Made by a program: the position numbers and the translations under genes. Below the pieces are notes generated by a model that worked only from the letters and a program-made list of their open reading frames with translations, searched no databases and had not been told where the DNA came from. Below are positions 29,261 to 38,686 of a stretch of DNA of 64,000 nucleotides, piece by piece. How positions within the stretch are numbered: the first letter of the stretch is position 1; every line of letters starts with the position of its first letter. The stretch spans positions 62,001 through 126,000 of the forward strand of contig CANMVD010000004.1 in assembly GCA_947501275.1 (NCBI GenBank). Reading direction: 5' to 3'. Source of the DNA: an uncultured Tateyamaria sp. GTDB taxonomy: Bacteria; Pseudomonadota; Alphaproteobacteria; Rhodobacterales; Rhodobacteraceae.

Positions 29261-29290
29261 GCCCCGCGCAACCCTTTGGACGCGCGGGGC
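29261..29290. terminator. Hairpin between haem peroxidase and acyl-CoA synthetase
   Basis: GCCCCGCGC and GCGCGGGGC form a 9-bp stem around a 12-base loop, 22 bases beyond the peroxidase stop. On the minus strand it is followed by TTTCG only, so termination may be weak. Confidence 0.6.
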
Positions 29291-29312
29291 GATCCTTTTC
29301 AGGATTGGCCGC

Positions 29313-30797
29313 TCAACCGCATTTCAGAGCATCAACATGCTTCATGTGCGCACGGTTGGCCTCGATATACGCAATCATGCCCGCAAAGACGCTGGGCTGT
29401 CCGTCAAAACCGCTCCATGGCTTGAAATGCGAGATGTGCAGGAAGGTTGTCGGATCACGGCGCAACAGATTGGCAAAGACAGATGCCACAATACGCCCAC
29501 CGACGCCCGTCAGCTTGCCGTCGCCCTGCTCTTTCGCCTCTTGCAAGGCGTAAAACCACAGCGGTGTTTTGGTTATACCTTTCTCGGCCAGTTCCGCAGG
29601 CACATCCAGCGCAGGCAGGCCCAAGCGTGCCGCGATCTGTTGACCGCTGGCGAGTTGGTATGTGTAGCGATCCCTGACCATGTTTCTGAGTGCCAGATTG
29701 CGCGATTGATCCACGCTCAACGTCTCATCGATATCGGCCAACTCGATCTCTTCCGTAACGAAAGGCAGGTTCAGCAACGGCGCTCCCAATTTGGGCCCGA
29801 CAAAGCGCGCATGTTGCGTATCGAGACCGTCATTGAGATTGAAGAACATGCCAAGGTCGATGTTGCCTTCGACGGGACGCGCCCCGAACCCCTGGATGGC
29901 GAACAGGCCCTTGGCATCCTCACCATCGCGCAGTGCATATTCAAACTGAGTCGTTGCATGCCCGAACCGATATGCGGCACCGGTGAACTCGACAGGCATC
30001 ACAGGGGCATTCCAGCCAAAGCCAGCGCCTTCCAGCGCCCAATCAAGGCACTCTTTCTGAACAAACTGAGGCAGGAGTTCGCACCACACCACCCACTGAT
30101 AGTGCAGACGCATAAAGCGGCGGACCTCTTCAAAACTCTTGAGCCGCGGGCTGACATGATCGTGCCACACATGTTTGTGCAGGCCCTCATGCGCGCAAGC
30201 CACGATGTCATCAGCCGTGTTTCCGCCCTCGGCCATTTTGCTCATCAGAAGGTTATGGAGCTCGATAAAGATACCCTGCACCTGAGCGACAACGACATTC
30301 TCATCGTTGCGGGGATCACCAATCAGCGCCTTGCCGGCACAGGTGCGCGCAAGATCGCGCGGGTTGTCTGCGCGCCCGAACATCAGGAAGTGGCCCGCCT
30401 CTCCCGCGCCATAGAGGTGCGGCGACGCTTCTGGCCCTGCCCCGTAAACGCAATCCAGATCAAGGCTTGGTGTGCGCACATTCGGGATTGTGGACGGGTC
30501 GATGCGCGACCCCAGAGCGGACGTGGCATCAAGCGTGATGTCGTGGTCCACAAATTGTCCCAGGAAGGTCATGCCAGCGTCGGCATGTCCCTTTTCATTC
30601 TCTGTGACGGCCATGTTGTTGGACAGCCTGTCCAAAGCGGCGATGACATCGGCATGGGTGATGTTTTTGATCTGCACCGGGTTAGCCGGAAACAGCCGCC
30701 CGAGTGTTTGCGCAAAGGGCCGTGACGGGCCTTCTCCGTGGATGCAGGTTTTCACAAGTTGGTCGAGGCGTGTCAGGCCATGATGGGTTCCAGCCAT
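29313..30797 (-). CDS. Animal-type haem peroxidase
   Basis: Member of the peroxidase/cyclooxygenase superfamily (animal haem peroxidase domain), 494 residues. The distal His lies in FLGQFVDHDITLD (about residues 80-92), and GDPRNDENVVVAQVQGIFIELHN gives the conserved Arg/Glu helix. A proximal His is expected in YRFGHATTQFEY. There is no signal peptide, no Ca-loop repeats and no fused domain, so it is a compact single-domain cytoplasmic or leaderless-secreted enzyme, unlike the large secreted bacterial forms. Substrate unknown; halide or thiol oxidation are possibilities. It faces left, downstream of pgi, but with a 158-base gap that probably has its own promoter. Confidence 0.88.
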   Translation of the reverse strand: MAGTHHGLTRLDQLVKTCIHGEGPSRPFAQTLGRLFPANPVQIKNITHADVIAALDRLSNNMAVTENEKGHADAGMTFLGQFVDHDITLDATSALGSRIDPSTIPNVRTPSLDLDCVYGAGPEASPHLYGAGEAGHFLMFGRADNPRDLARTCAGKALIGDPRNDENVVVAQVQGIFIELHNLLMSKMAEGGNTADDIVACAHEGLHKHVWHDHVSPRLKSFEEVRRFMRLHYQWVVWCELLPQFVQKECLDWALEGAGFGWNAPVMPVEFTGAAYRFGHATTQFEYALRDGEDAKGLFAIQGFGARPVEGNIDLGMFFNLNDGLDTQHARFVGPKLGAPLLNLPFVTEEIELADIDETLSVDQSRNLALRNMVRDRYTYQLASGQQIAARLGLPALDVPAELAEKGITKTPLWFYALQEAKEQGDGKLTGVGGRIVASVFANLLRRDPTTFLHISHFKPWSGFDGQPSVFAGMIAYIEANRAHMKHVDALKCG

Positions 30798-30926
30798 GCT
30801 GTTCCCTCCTCAAATTGAACTTTAAAAAATGGTCAGCGCAAAAATAAAACGCGCACGCACATGCTATATGAACGTGGTGAAAATTCAATCTCAGGTTAGG
30901 TACGCTCGCGTCTGGTACGCAAACGT

Positions 30927-30942
30927 AAGCGACTAGTCGCTT
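30927..30942. promoter_or_regulatory. Perfect 16-bp palindrome between pgi and the haem peroxidase gene
   Basis: AAGCGACTAGTCGCTT is fully self-complementary. It lies 14 bases after the pgi stop and 130 bases upstream of the peroxidase start, with a direct repeat GGTACGC nearby (30907-30921 region). It may be an operator for the peroxidase gene or the end of the pgi transcript. Confidence 0.4.
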
Positions 30943-30955
30943 GTTTTGGGCGATG

Positions 30956-32530
30956 TCATGCGCGCGCGCGGAGCCAGTCAACCAGTGCCTGCGTTGAGCC
31001 GTCTTTCCCATCCGAAGGCTGTTCTCCTTCGACGATGGGTTGCAGCGCAGTGGCCAGTTCCTTGCCCAGTTCAACACCCCATTGATCGTACGAGTTGATG
31101 CCAAGGATTACACCTTCGACAAACACGCGATGCTCATAAAGCGCAATGATCTGGCCAAGCGTAAATGGATCAAGGCGTTCATAGACCAACGTGGTTGAGG
31201 GGCGATTGCCTGCAAATACACGGTGTGCGGCCTGTCGCTCCAGTTCCGCTCCTTCAAACTTGTCTGCTATCTTGGTGCGCGCTTCATCCAGCGTGCGTCC
31301 CCGCATCAACGCTTCGGATTGCGCAAGGCAGTTGGCCATCAACAAGGTGTGGTGATGGCGCAATTCAGGTTCATGACCATTGGCCGCGACCATGAATTCG
31401 CACGGAATGACGGACGTGCCCTGATGGATCAGCTGGTAAAAGGCGTGCTGCCCATTGGTCCCCGGTGCCCCCCAGACAATCGGCCCGCTTTCAGTTGTCA
31501 GACGGCTGCCATTCATCGCGACCGACTTGCCGTTACTTTCCATTTCAAGCTGCTGCAAATACGCGGGAAGCTGGCCCAAGCGTTGATCGTAAGGCAGGAC
31601 AGCGCGACTTGCATAGCCACAGACCTGGCGGTGCCAGATACCGACAAGTGCCAACATCAGCGGCAGGTTTTCCGCGCCCTCGGCCGCGCAAAAATGCCTA
31701 TCCATATCTTGTGCTCCACGCAGGAATGCGCGGAAGCCGTCTGTTCCAATGGCCAGCATGATGCTCAGCCCGATCGGGCCCCATAGCGAATACCGGCCAC
31801 CAACCCAGTCCTCGAACCCAAACACACGCTCAGCCGGGATACCGAAATCAGCGGTCTTTTCCATATTGGTGCTGAGCGCTGCAAATTGCGCGCCGGGATC
31901 GCCACCATGATCCAGCATCCATGCCCGCGCGGTGCGGGCATTGGTCATCGTTTCGATCGTGGTAAAGGTTTTGGAGGCGACAATCACAAGCGTTGTTTTC
32001 GCATCCAATCCGGCCAGAACGTCCGCGATATGCGCGCCGTCTACATTGGACACAAAATGGCAGCGCGGGCCGTCATGGTAAGGAGACAGGGCTTGGACCG
32101 CCATGGCTGGCCCAAGGTCAGATCCGCCGATCCCGATATTCACCACGTCCGTGATCGCACTGTCGCGCACCGAGTTGGCATAGGTTTCCATGCGCGCCAA
32201 AGTCGCGAGCACTTCGGGCATCACGTCGGACCCGTCCACCGTGATCGCACCGCCGTCCAGATTGCGCAACGCCACATGCAGCACCGCGCGCTCTTCGGTT
32301 TCGTTGATTTTCTGCCCCGAAAACATCGCGTCTCGACGTGCAGCGACACCGGCACGTTCTGCAAGGCCCAACAGGGTTGAGCGGGTCGCGGCGTCAATGT
32401 TTGTTTTGGCGTAATCAAAGCGCATGTGCTGCGTCTGGACGGCGAAATCGGTCGCACGCGTGTCGTCAAACAAGCTCAGGATCGAACGGTCGCGCGCGGC
32501 ATCGGCCAGCAGTTCAAGATCTTTCCACAT
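30956..32530 (-). CDS. pgi: Glucose-6-phosphate isomerase
   Basis: Interconverts glucose 6-phosphate and fructose 6-phosphate. 524 residues with the family signatures [18 protein letters not shown], the [19 protein letters not shown] block and the catalytic [15 protein letters not shown] (Glu/His region) and [10 protein letters not shown]. Last gene of zwf-pgl-pgi; its start is 6 bases after the pgl stop. In Rhodobacterales this operon feeds the Entner-Doudoroff route, where pgi mostly recycles fructose 6-phosphate. Confidence 0.97.
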   Translation of the reverse strand: MWKDLELLADAARDRSILSLFDDTRATDFAVQTQHMRFDYAKTNIDAATRSTLLGLAERAGVAARRDAMFSGQKINETEERAVLHVALRNLDGGAITVDGSDVMPEVLATLARMETYANSVRDSAITDVVNIGIGGSDLGPAMAVQALSPYHDGPRCHFVSNVDGAHIADVLAGLDAKTTLVIVASKTFTTIETMTNARTARAWMLDHGGDPGAQFAALSTNMEKTADFGIPAERVFGFEDWVGGRYSLWGPIGLSIMLAIGTDGFRAFLRGAQDMDRHFCAAEGAENLPLMLALVGIWHRQVCGYASRAVLPYDQRLGQLPAYLQQLEMESNGKSVAMNGSRLTTESGPIVWGAPGTNGQHAFYQLIHQGTSVIPCEFMVAANGHEPELRHHHTLLMANCLAQSEALMRGRTLDEARTKIADKFEGAELERQAAHRVFAGNRPSTTLVYERLDPFTLGQIIALYEHRVFVEGVILGINSYDQWGVELGKELATALQPIVEGEQPSDGKDGSTQALVDWLRARA

Positions 32531-32536
32531 ATGGCC

Positions 32537-33205
32537 TTACTCCGCCCAATGGACTGTCAGCCCATCCATGATCGCCGACACCGGCGCAACAATCGGGTCA
32601 AGCCCCTGTGCCCGCTCAAGGCTTTCGCGTTTCTCATCGCCAAAGATGACGAGGTGTTTGGCCATGGCACCTGCCAGCGCAGGCCCCGAGAATGTGATAC
32701 GGGGTTCCTGCCCTTCGACGCGCACTGGCATAACCAATGGCGCGCCCTTAGCCATCATATGCTCTAACCCATCCGCACCGGGAAACAGTGAAGCCGTGTG
32801 CATATCCGCCCCCATGCCCAGCAACAGGATTGAGATAGGCATTTCCTGCGCCAAAATGTCAGACAATTCCGGCGCCGCGCTGTCGGGCGTTTTGTCTGAC
32901 ATATGAAATGGGATGAATTGGGCCGCCGACGCGCGGTTCACCAGCAGACGTTCTTTGATCAGTTTTGCATTCGAGCGCGCGTGATCCTCTGGCACCCAAC
33001 GCTCGTCACTCAACATAACGTGCACCCGCTCCCACTCCAGGTCGGCAGCGCACAGGCTGTCAAATATTGGCCCCGGCGTTGTCCCACCGGGCACCACAAA
33101 AGACGCCCAGGGATGCACCAGCAGGCAGTTTTTTAACTCGCTGGCGAGGATATCGGCAAGGCCCATGGCCAGGATCTCGCGGTCTGGGTATTCTATGATT
33201 TTCAT
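32537..33205 (-). CDS. pgl: 6-phosphogluconolactonase (DevB type)
   Basis: Hydrolyses 6-phosphogluconolactone to 6-phosphogluconate. 222 residues with the DevB/SOL motifs FVVPGGTTPGPIFDSL, VHVMLSDERWVPEDHARSNAKLIKERLL and LLLGMGADMHTASLFPG. ATG 33205 overlaps the zwf stop (ATGA), indicating translational coupling. Confidence 0.95.
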   Translation of the reverse strand: MKIIEYPDREILAMGLADILASELKNCLLVHPWASFVVPGGTTPGPIFDSLCAADLEWERVHVMLSDERWVPEDHARSNAKLIKERLLVNRASAAQFIPFHMSDKTPDSAAPELSDILAQEMPISILLLGMGADMHTASLFPGADGLEHMMAKGAPLVMPVRVEGQEPRITFSGPALAGAMAKHLVIFGDEKRESLERAQGLDPIVAPVSAIMDGLTVHWAE

Positions 33206-34650
33206 GGGGATACCTTGCGCCACACGCGTCTGTCTCGGGCCAGCATCTGCACCGCGTCACCGGGGCCTTCGCTTGCACATTCATACGGCTTGGGCACGTC
33301 GCCGCGCGCCTCCCAACCTCGGATTATCGGATCAGTCCATGCCCATGCCGCCTCGACCTCGTCGCCGCGCATGAACAATGTCTGATTGCCACGGATCACA
33401 TCCATGATCAAACGCTCGTATGCATCCGTTTGATCAACGCCCTCATCCCCCAACGCATCCGCAAAGGACATATCCAGCGGCACGTCGATCAGACGCATCC
33501 CGCCCAGGCCCGGCTCCTTGATGGTCACACCCAGCGTGATACCCTCATTGGGCTGCAACCGGATGGACAACACGTTGCGGTGCTCGCCCCCGTCGCCAAA
33601 GATCGAGTGGTTGAGTTCCTTGAACACCACCGTGATCTCGCTTGAACGTGCCTTGAGGCGCTTGCCCGTGCGCAAATAAAACGGGGTTCCTGCCCACCGC
33701 CAATTCGAAATGCCAACTTTGAGGGCGACATAGCTTTCTGTACGCGACCGGCTGTCCCCCACCTCGTCCCTGAATGCCTTGCCCTTCTCGCTGGCCTCAT
33801 ACTGGCCGCGCACGATGTGATGCGGTTCAACCTCATCCAAAGCGCGGATGACTTTGAGTTTTTCGTCACGCACCGCGTCAGGTTCAAATTTCGAAGGCGG
33901 CTCCATCGCGATCAGACACAGCAATTGCATCAGGTGGTTTTGCACCATGTCACGCATGGCACCCGATTTGTCGTAGTACTCACCGCGTCCGCCAACCCCC
34001 ACGGTTTCAGCCACTGTAATCTGAATGTGATCGACGTATTGCGAGTTCCAGAGGGGTTCAAACAGCATATTTCCGAACCGAACGGCCATCAGGTTTTGCA
34101 CCGTTTCCTTGCCCAGGTAGTGATCAATGCGGTAAATCTGTTTCTCATGAAAGAACGCAGCGAGATCGCGGTTCAGCGATTTTGCAGAGTCCAGATCGCG
34201 TCCAAACGGCTTTTCCACAACGATGCGGCTGTCTTCATCGGTCAGCCCATGCTGGTTCAAACGCTCCGCAAGGTCCGCAAACAAGCTGGGTCCGACGGAA
34301 AAATAAAATGCCCGTACAACGTCCGCACGCACAAGCTTTGCCAATTCGCGCCACCCTGTTTCGCCCCGCGCATCGATGGGTACATATTCAAGATGTTCCA
34401 GAAATTTTCCAAGGCTGGCATCATCCGGCGTCTCGTCACTGAACTCGATGATCGCATCTCGAACGACAGCGCGATACCCGGCTGTGTCCATATCTGCCCG
34501 CGCAGCACCTATAACGCGAGCCTTTTCCGGCATTTGCCCCGCACAGAACCGACGAAAGAGACCGGGTAAAATTTTGCGGCGCGCCAGATCTCCTGTGCCG
34601 CCAAAGATGACCAGATCGAACGGTTGAACCGGAATGACGCGCGACACCAT
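33202..34650 (-). CDS. zwf: Glucose-6-phosphate 1-dehydrogenase
   Basis: NADP-linked oxidation of glucose 6-phosphate to the lactone, entry to the Entner-Doudoroff and pentose phosphate routes. 482 residues with the nucleotide loop VIFGGTGDLARRKILPGLF and the active-site signature RIDHYLGKETVQN. MVSRVIPVQPFDLV at 34650 has an AAGGAG Shine-Dalgarno 8 bases upstream; the frame reaches 34680 but through the operator. First gene of zwf-pgl-pgi. Confidence 0.96.
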   Translation of the reverse strand: MVSRVIPVQPFDLVIFGGTGDLARRKILPGLFRRFCAGQMPEKARVIGAARADMDTAGYRAVVRDAIIEFSDETPDDASLGKFLEHLEYVPIDARGETGWRELAKLVRADVVRAFYFSVGPSLFADLAERLNQHGLTDEDSRIVVEKPFGRDLDSAKSLNRDLAAFFHEKQIYRIDHYLGKETVQNLMAVRFGNMLFEPLWNSQYVDHIQITVAETVGVGGRGEYYDKSGAMRDMVQNHLMQLLCLIAMEPPSKFEPDAVRDEKLKVIRALDEVEPHHIVRGQYEASEKGKAFRDEVGDSRSRTESYVALKVGISNWRWAGTPFYLRTGKRLKARSSEITVVFKELNHSIFGDGGEHRNVLSIRLQPNEGITLGVTIKEPGLGGMRLIDVPLDMSFADALGDEGVDQTDAYERLIMDVIRGNQTLFMRGDEVEAAWAWTDPIIRGWEARGDVPKPYECASEGPGDAVQMLARDRRVWRKVSP

Positions 34651-34668
34651 GGCGATGGCTCCTTGAAA

Positions 34669-34684
34669 ATGTTTGCGCAAACAT
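34669..34684. promoter_or_regulatory. zwf operator: perfect 16-bp palindrome
   Basis: ATGTTTGCGCAAACAT is fully self-complementary, 18 bases upstream of the zwf ATG, and overlaps the proposed -10. The shape fits a LacI-family operator. In alphaproteobacteria CceR/PckR (LacI family) controls these genes, so it is the leading candidate, but that is inference. Confidence 0.7.
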
Positions 34685-34708
34685 AAACGCAGTTATTGGC
34701 GTGTACAA
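34680..34708 (-). promoter_or_regulatory. Putative zwf promoter
   Basis: On the minus strand, -35 TTGTAC (34703-34708) and -10 TATGTT (34680-34685) have a 17-base spacer. The -10 shares bases with the palindromic operator, which fits repression. Confidence 0.5.
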
Positions 34709-34842
34709 TGTCATTTGCACCGACTGAGCGCAGTGGCACAAATCGGCCATCACATTGATGTCAAACGGGTCACATTTGCTTTTCTCTTGCTGCTCTGGGT
34801 CTTAACTCTAAGCTCGCGACCAATTTATGACGGAAGATCGAT

Positions 34843-35790
34843 ATGAAAGACCTCGCGCTTGTCAATGTGGGCAAGTTTCAAGACCCCGACGTGACAGCCA
34901 AAGGCGAAGCGCGCGCCAAGGTGTCCCTCAGCAAGCCTGAGACGCTGTGGTTCAACACCGGGACGTTGTGTAACATTGCATGTACCAACTGCTATATCGA
35001 CAGCTCGCCGACCAATGATGCGTTGGTCTATATGTCTGCGGATGAGGTAACCGAATACCTCGATCAGCTGGAGGATCGCGCCTGGAATGTGCGTGAAATT
35101 GCATTTACCGGCGGCGAACCCTTTATGAATCCTCAGTTTATCGAAATGCTGCGCCGCAGCCTTGCGCGGGGATATGATGTGTTGGTGCTGACCAACGCGA
35201 TGGCGCCAATGATGCGACCCAACATCAAAAAGGGCATTGCAGAATTGGTCGCCAAATACGGTGACAAGCTGACATTTCGGATCAGCCTCGACCACCACAG
35301 CGCAATGGTACACGATACGGAAAGAGGCGTCGGCGCCTTCGACAAGTCACTCCAGGGCATAACCTGGCTCGCCTCGATCTCGGCACGCATGGCAGTCGCA
35401 GGACGGGTCGAAATGGCTGAGAGCGAGACGGAAGCGCGCACTGGATACGCGGCTCTTTTTGACAAGCACGGTTGGAACATTGATGCCTACAACCCGGGCA
35501 TGACCGTTTTGTTCCCGGAAATGGATATGGGTGCTGAAGTGCCCGAGATAACCACTGCCTGTTGGGGCATTCTGAACAAACATCCCGAAGCCGTCATGTG
35601 CGCATCATCTCGCATGGTGGTCAAACGCAAGGGTGCTGAGAAACCCGCCGTGCTGGCTTGTACCCTGCTGCCCTACGATCCCCAATTCGAAATGGGCAGC
35701 ACGCTCAAAGAAGCCGAGCGTGACGTATCACTCAACCATCCGCATTGCGCAAAATTCTGTGTGTTGGGTGGCGCATCCTGTTCGGCCTGA
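34843..35790 (+). CDS. Orphan radical SAM protein
   Basis: Radical SAM enzyme of 315 residues. The [4Fe-4S]/SAM motif is CNIACTNC (Cys at about 43, 47 and 50), followed by the GGEP motif (AFTGGEPFMNP). The C-terminal part is cysteine-rich: TTACWG, VMCASS, LACTLL and the terminal HPHCAKFCVLGGASCSA, suggesting an auxiliary Fe-S cluster. No precursor peptide, no glycyl radical enzyme and no cofactor gene is adjacent; gyrA follows and zwf diverges. I do not recognise the subfamily. Start ATG 34843 is supported by a GGAAG site 9 bases upstream. Confidence 0.83.
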   Translation: MKDLALVNVGKFQDPDVTAKGEARAKVSLSKPETLWFNTGTLCNIACTNCYIDSSPTNDALVYMSADEVTEYLDQLEDRAWNVREIAFTGGEPFMNPQFIEMLRRSLARGYDVLVLTNAMAPMMRPNIKKGIAELVAKYGDKLTFRISLDHHSAMVHDTERGVGAFDKSLQGITWLASISARMAVAGRVEMAESETEARTGYAALFDKHGWNIDAYNPGMTVLFPEMDMGAEVPEITTACWGILNKHPEAVMCASSRMVVKRKGAEKPAVLACTLLPYDPQFEMGSTLKEAERDVSLNHPHCAKFCVLGGASCSA

Positions 35791-35862
35791 CAGTTTAGAC
35801 GGCAAGCCGCATATACAGCAGCGTCATTCCGCACTGTGCGCGGCGCGCGTGCGCATCCCCCA

Positions 35863-35891
35863 TTGCACCTTATATACGGTTTCTGCTAGTG
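35863..35891 (+). promoter_or_regulatory. Putative gyrA promoter
   Basis: -35 TTGCAC (35863-35868), 17-base AT-rich spacer, -10 CTAGTG (35886-35891), in the 145-base gap before gyrA. Confidence 0.4.
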
Positions 35892-35935
35892 TCAGACGCA
35901 AGATATAGAGCCACGCAAAGAACGGGCAGTTTTAC

Positions 35936-38686
35936 GTGAACGACACGCCGCAACCTCCTGAAAATGATGATGAAATGATACCAGAGCGCCCCGTCTATGA
36001 CGGCCCCAGCGTATCGATCGAAGACGAAATGCGCACGTCCTATCTGGACTACGCCATGTCTGTCATCGTCAGCCGCGCCATTCCTGACCTGCGGGACGGG
36101 CTGAAACCGGTGCACCGTCGCATCCTTTATGCAATGCACGAGTCCGGCAACAGCCACGACAAGTCCTATCGCAAATCGGCCCGTCCGGTTGGTGATGTCA
36201 TGGGTAAATATCACCCACATGGGGACAGCGCGATTTATGACGCGCTTGTCCGCATGGCGCAGGATTTCTCAATGTCGCTGCCATTGCTGGATGGGCAAGG
36301 CAACTTTGGCTCTATGGACGGTGATAACCCGGCCGCCATGCGATATACCGAAGTCCGCATGGACAAGCCTGCCGCTTACGTGCTGGCCGATATCGACAAG
36401 GATACGGTAGATTTTCAGGATAACTACGACGGCAAGGACCGCGAACCGACTGTTCTGCCCGCCCGTTTTCCAAACATGCTGGTTAATGGTGCCGGTGGCA
36501 TTGCTGTCGGCATGGCGACAAACATCCCACCCCACAATCTGGGCGAAGTTGTGGATGCCTGCCTTGCGCTGATTGAAGATCCGGATCTCAGCTCGGAACA
36601 ACTGATTGACTACGTGCCGGCACCGGATTTCCCGACGGGCGGCATCATTCTAGGGCGTTCCGGCGCGCGCAAAGCCTATCTGGAAGGGCGCGGCAGCGTC
36701 ATTGTGCGTTCGAAAACGCGCATAGAAGAGATTAGAAAAGACCGCTACGCCATTGTTATTGATGAGATTCCTTATCAAGTGAACAAAGCGACCATGATCG
36801 AGCGGATTGCCGAAGCCGCGCGCGATAAGCGCATCGAAGGGATCAGCCATGTGCAGGATGAATCCGATCGAAACGGTGTTCGGGTCGTGGTTGAGCTCAA
36901 GCGGGATGCAACGGCCGAAGTTGTCTTGAACCAACTGTTCCGCTTCACGCCGATGCAGACGTCTTTTGGCTGCAACATGCTAGCCCTCAACGGTGGTCGT
37001 CCTGAGCAGTTGACCCTGCGCCGCTTCCTGACCGCCTTCCTTGATTTCCGCGAAGAAGTGGTCATCCGCCGTACAGCCTTTGAATTGCGCAAGGCGCGCG
37101 AACGCAGTCACATTCTGTGTGGTTTGGCCGTTGCAGTGAGCAATGTAGACGAAGTGGTTGCCACCATCCGTGCCAGCGCCGATGCGGCCGCGGCGCGTGC
37201 AGCCTTGATGAACCGTCGCTGGCCCGCACAGGATATCGCGGATTACATCAAGCTGATCGATGATCCGACCCACACAATCAACGAAGACGGCACGTACAAC
37301 CTGTCCGAAGTGCAGGCCCGCGCCATTCTGGAACTGCGATTGCAGCGCCTCACCCAGATTGGCGTCAAGGAAGTCACGGACGAGTTGGAGGACCTCGCCG
37401 CGAAGATCAAGGATTACCTTGCCATTCTGGGCAGCCGCGAGCGCATCATGGAGATCATCTCCAACGAGTTGCGCGAAACACGCGAACTCTTTGCCGTACC
37501 GCGCCGCTCAGACATCGTCGACTGGTCAGGCGACATGGAAGACGAAGACCTGATCGAGCGCGAAGACATGGTCGTGACCGTCACGTCAGGCGGATACATC
37601 AAACGCACCCCGCTTGCCGATTTCCGCAGCCAAAAGCGCGGCGGAAAAGGTGTGAGCGGCATGGCCACCAAGGAAGAGGACGTGATCACCACCCTCTTTG
37701 TGGCCAATACGCACACCCAGCTTCTGTTCTTCACAACAGACGGGATGGTCTACAAGCTCAAGACATGGCGCTTGCCGCAGGGCGGACGGACTTCCAAAGG
37801 CAAGGCTATCGTCAACATTCTGCCAATCCCGGCGGGCGTATCCATCGCCGCAATCATGCCGGTGGACCGCGATGAAAAGGAATGGGACGACCTGCAGGTT
37901 GTCTTTGCGACATCCGCTGGAACGGTGCGCCGCAACAAGCTGTCGGACTTCACCAATGTCATGCGCAACGGCAAGATCGCCATGAAGTTCGAGGACGATC
38001 ATGCTGACACAACGCTGATCAACGCCCGCATCGCAAGCCATGATGACGACGTGATGCTGGTGACAAATTCGGGCCGCGCCATCCGGTTCCCGGCCACGGA
38101 CGTGCGCGTGTTCAACTCGCGTGCGTCTGTCGGGGTGCGCGGGATCAAACTGAACGGCAAGGACCGTGTCGTGTCGATGTCCATCATTCGACACTTTGAA
38201 GCGACCAGTGACGAACGCGCCGCGTATCTGAAAATGCGCAGGGCTGTTGCGGGCTTGGCCGACGATGTTGAAGCGTCGGATGAAGAAGAAACAAACGCAA
38301 ATGCGACGATTGACCAGACCCGTTACGCCGAAATGTCTGCCGCCGAAAATCTGATCCTGACCATCACGGCCCAAGGGTCGGGCAAACTGAGCTCCAGCCA
38401 TGACTACCCGGTGCGCGGACGTGGCGGTCTTGGGGTCACGGCGATGGACAAGGCGATGCGCGGCGGCGATATCGTGGCCTCCTTCCCGGTCGAGATGGAC
38501 GATCAGATCATGCTCGCCACCTCCAAGGGGCAATCCATCCGCGTACCTGTCGAGGGCATCAGCTTCCGCTCGCGCAGTGCCGGTGGCGTCAAGGTCTTTG
38601 ACACCGGCAAAGGCGAGTTGGTCGTAAGCGTGGCATGGATCGCGGATCAAGGTGAAGAAGATGCCGAAGGCGGAGAAGCTGAATAA
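35936..38686 (+). CDS. gyrA: DNA gyrase subunit A
   Basis: Type II topoisomerase subunit that introduces negative supercoils with GyrB. 916 residues, GTG start. The quinolone-resistance region reads [19 protein letters not shown], keeping the Ser83- and Asp87-equivalent residues (E. coli numbering), so no classical resistance change; the catalytic Tyr lies in AMRYTEVRM. The C-terminal beta-pinwheel includes the GyrA-box-like [10 protein letters not shown]. An acidic insertion ([15 protein letters not shown], about residues 780-795) and an acidic tail are present. Its stop overlaps the start of the next gene (TAATG). Confidence 0.97.
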   Translation: MNDTPQPPENDDEMIPERPVYDGPSVSIEDEMRTSYLDYAMSVIVSRAIPDLRDGLKPVHRRILYAMHESGNSHDKSYRKSARPVGDVMGKYHPHGDSAIYDALVRMAQDFSMSLPLLDGQGNFGSMDGDNPAAMRYTEVRMDKPAAYVLADIDKDTVDFQDNYDGKDREPTVLPARFPNMLVNGAGGIAVGMATNIPPHNLGEVVDACLALIEDPDLSSEQLIDYVPAPDFPTGGIILGRSGARKAYLEGRGSVIVRSKTRIEEIRKDRYAIVIDEIPYQVNKATMIERIAEAARDKRIEGISHVQDESDRNGVRVVVELKRDATAEVVLNQLFRFTPMQTSFGCNMLALNGGRPEQLTLRRFLTAFLDFREEVVIRRTAFELRKARERSHILCGLAVAVSNVDEVVATIRASADAAAARAALMNRRWPAQDIADYIKLIDDPTHTINEDGTYNLSEVQARAILELRLQRLTQIGVKEVTDELEDLAAKIKDYLAILGSRERIMEIISNELRETRELFAVPRRSDIVDWSGDMEDEDLIEREDMVVTVTSGGYIKRTPLADFRSQKRGGKGVSGMATKEEDVITTLFVANTHTQLLFFTTDGMVYKLKTWRLPQGGRTSKGKAIVNILPIPAGVSIAAIMPVDRDEKEWDDLQVVFATSAGTVRRNKLSDFTNVMRNGKIAMKFEDDHADTTLINARIASHDDDVMLVTNSGRAIRFPATDVRVFNSRASVGVRGIKLNGKDRVVSMSIIRHFEATSDERAAYLKMRRAVAGLADDVEASDEEETNANATIDQTRYAEMSAAENLILTITAQGSGKLSSSHDYPVRGRGGLGVTAMDKAMRGGDIVASFPVEMDDQIMLATSKGQSIRVPVEGISFRSRSAGGVKVFDTGKGELVVSVAWIADQGEEDAEGGEAE

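Noticed and set aside
29214-30725. 503-codon plus-strand frame opposite the haem peroxidase
   Set aside because: Complement shadow of a clear animal-type peroxidase; no domain similarity and no ribosome site.
37586-38650. 354-codon minus-strand frame opposite gyrA
   Set aside because: Antisense of gyrA caused by high GC third positions.
35936-38686. Quinolone-resistance change in gyrA
   Set aside because: The Ser83- and Asp87-equivalent residues are the sensitive wild-type ones.
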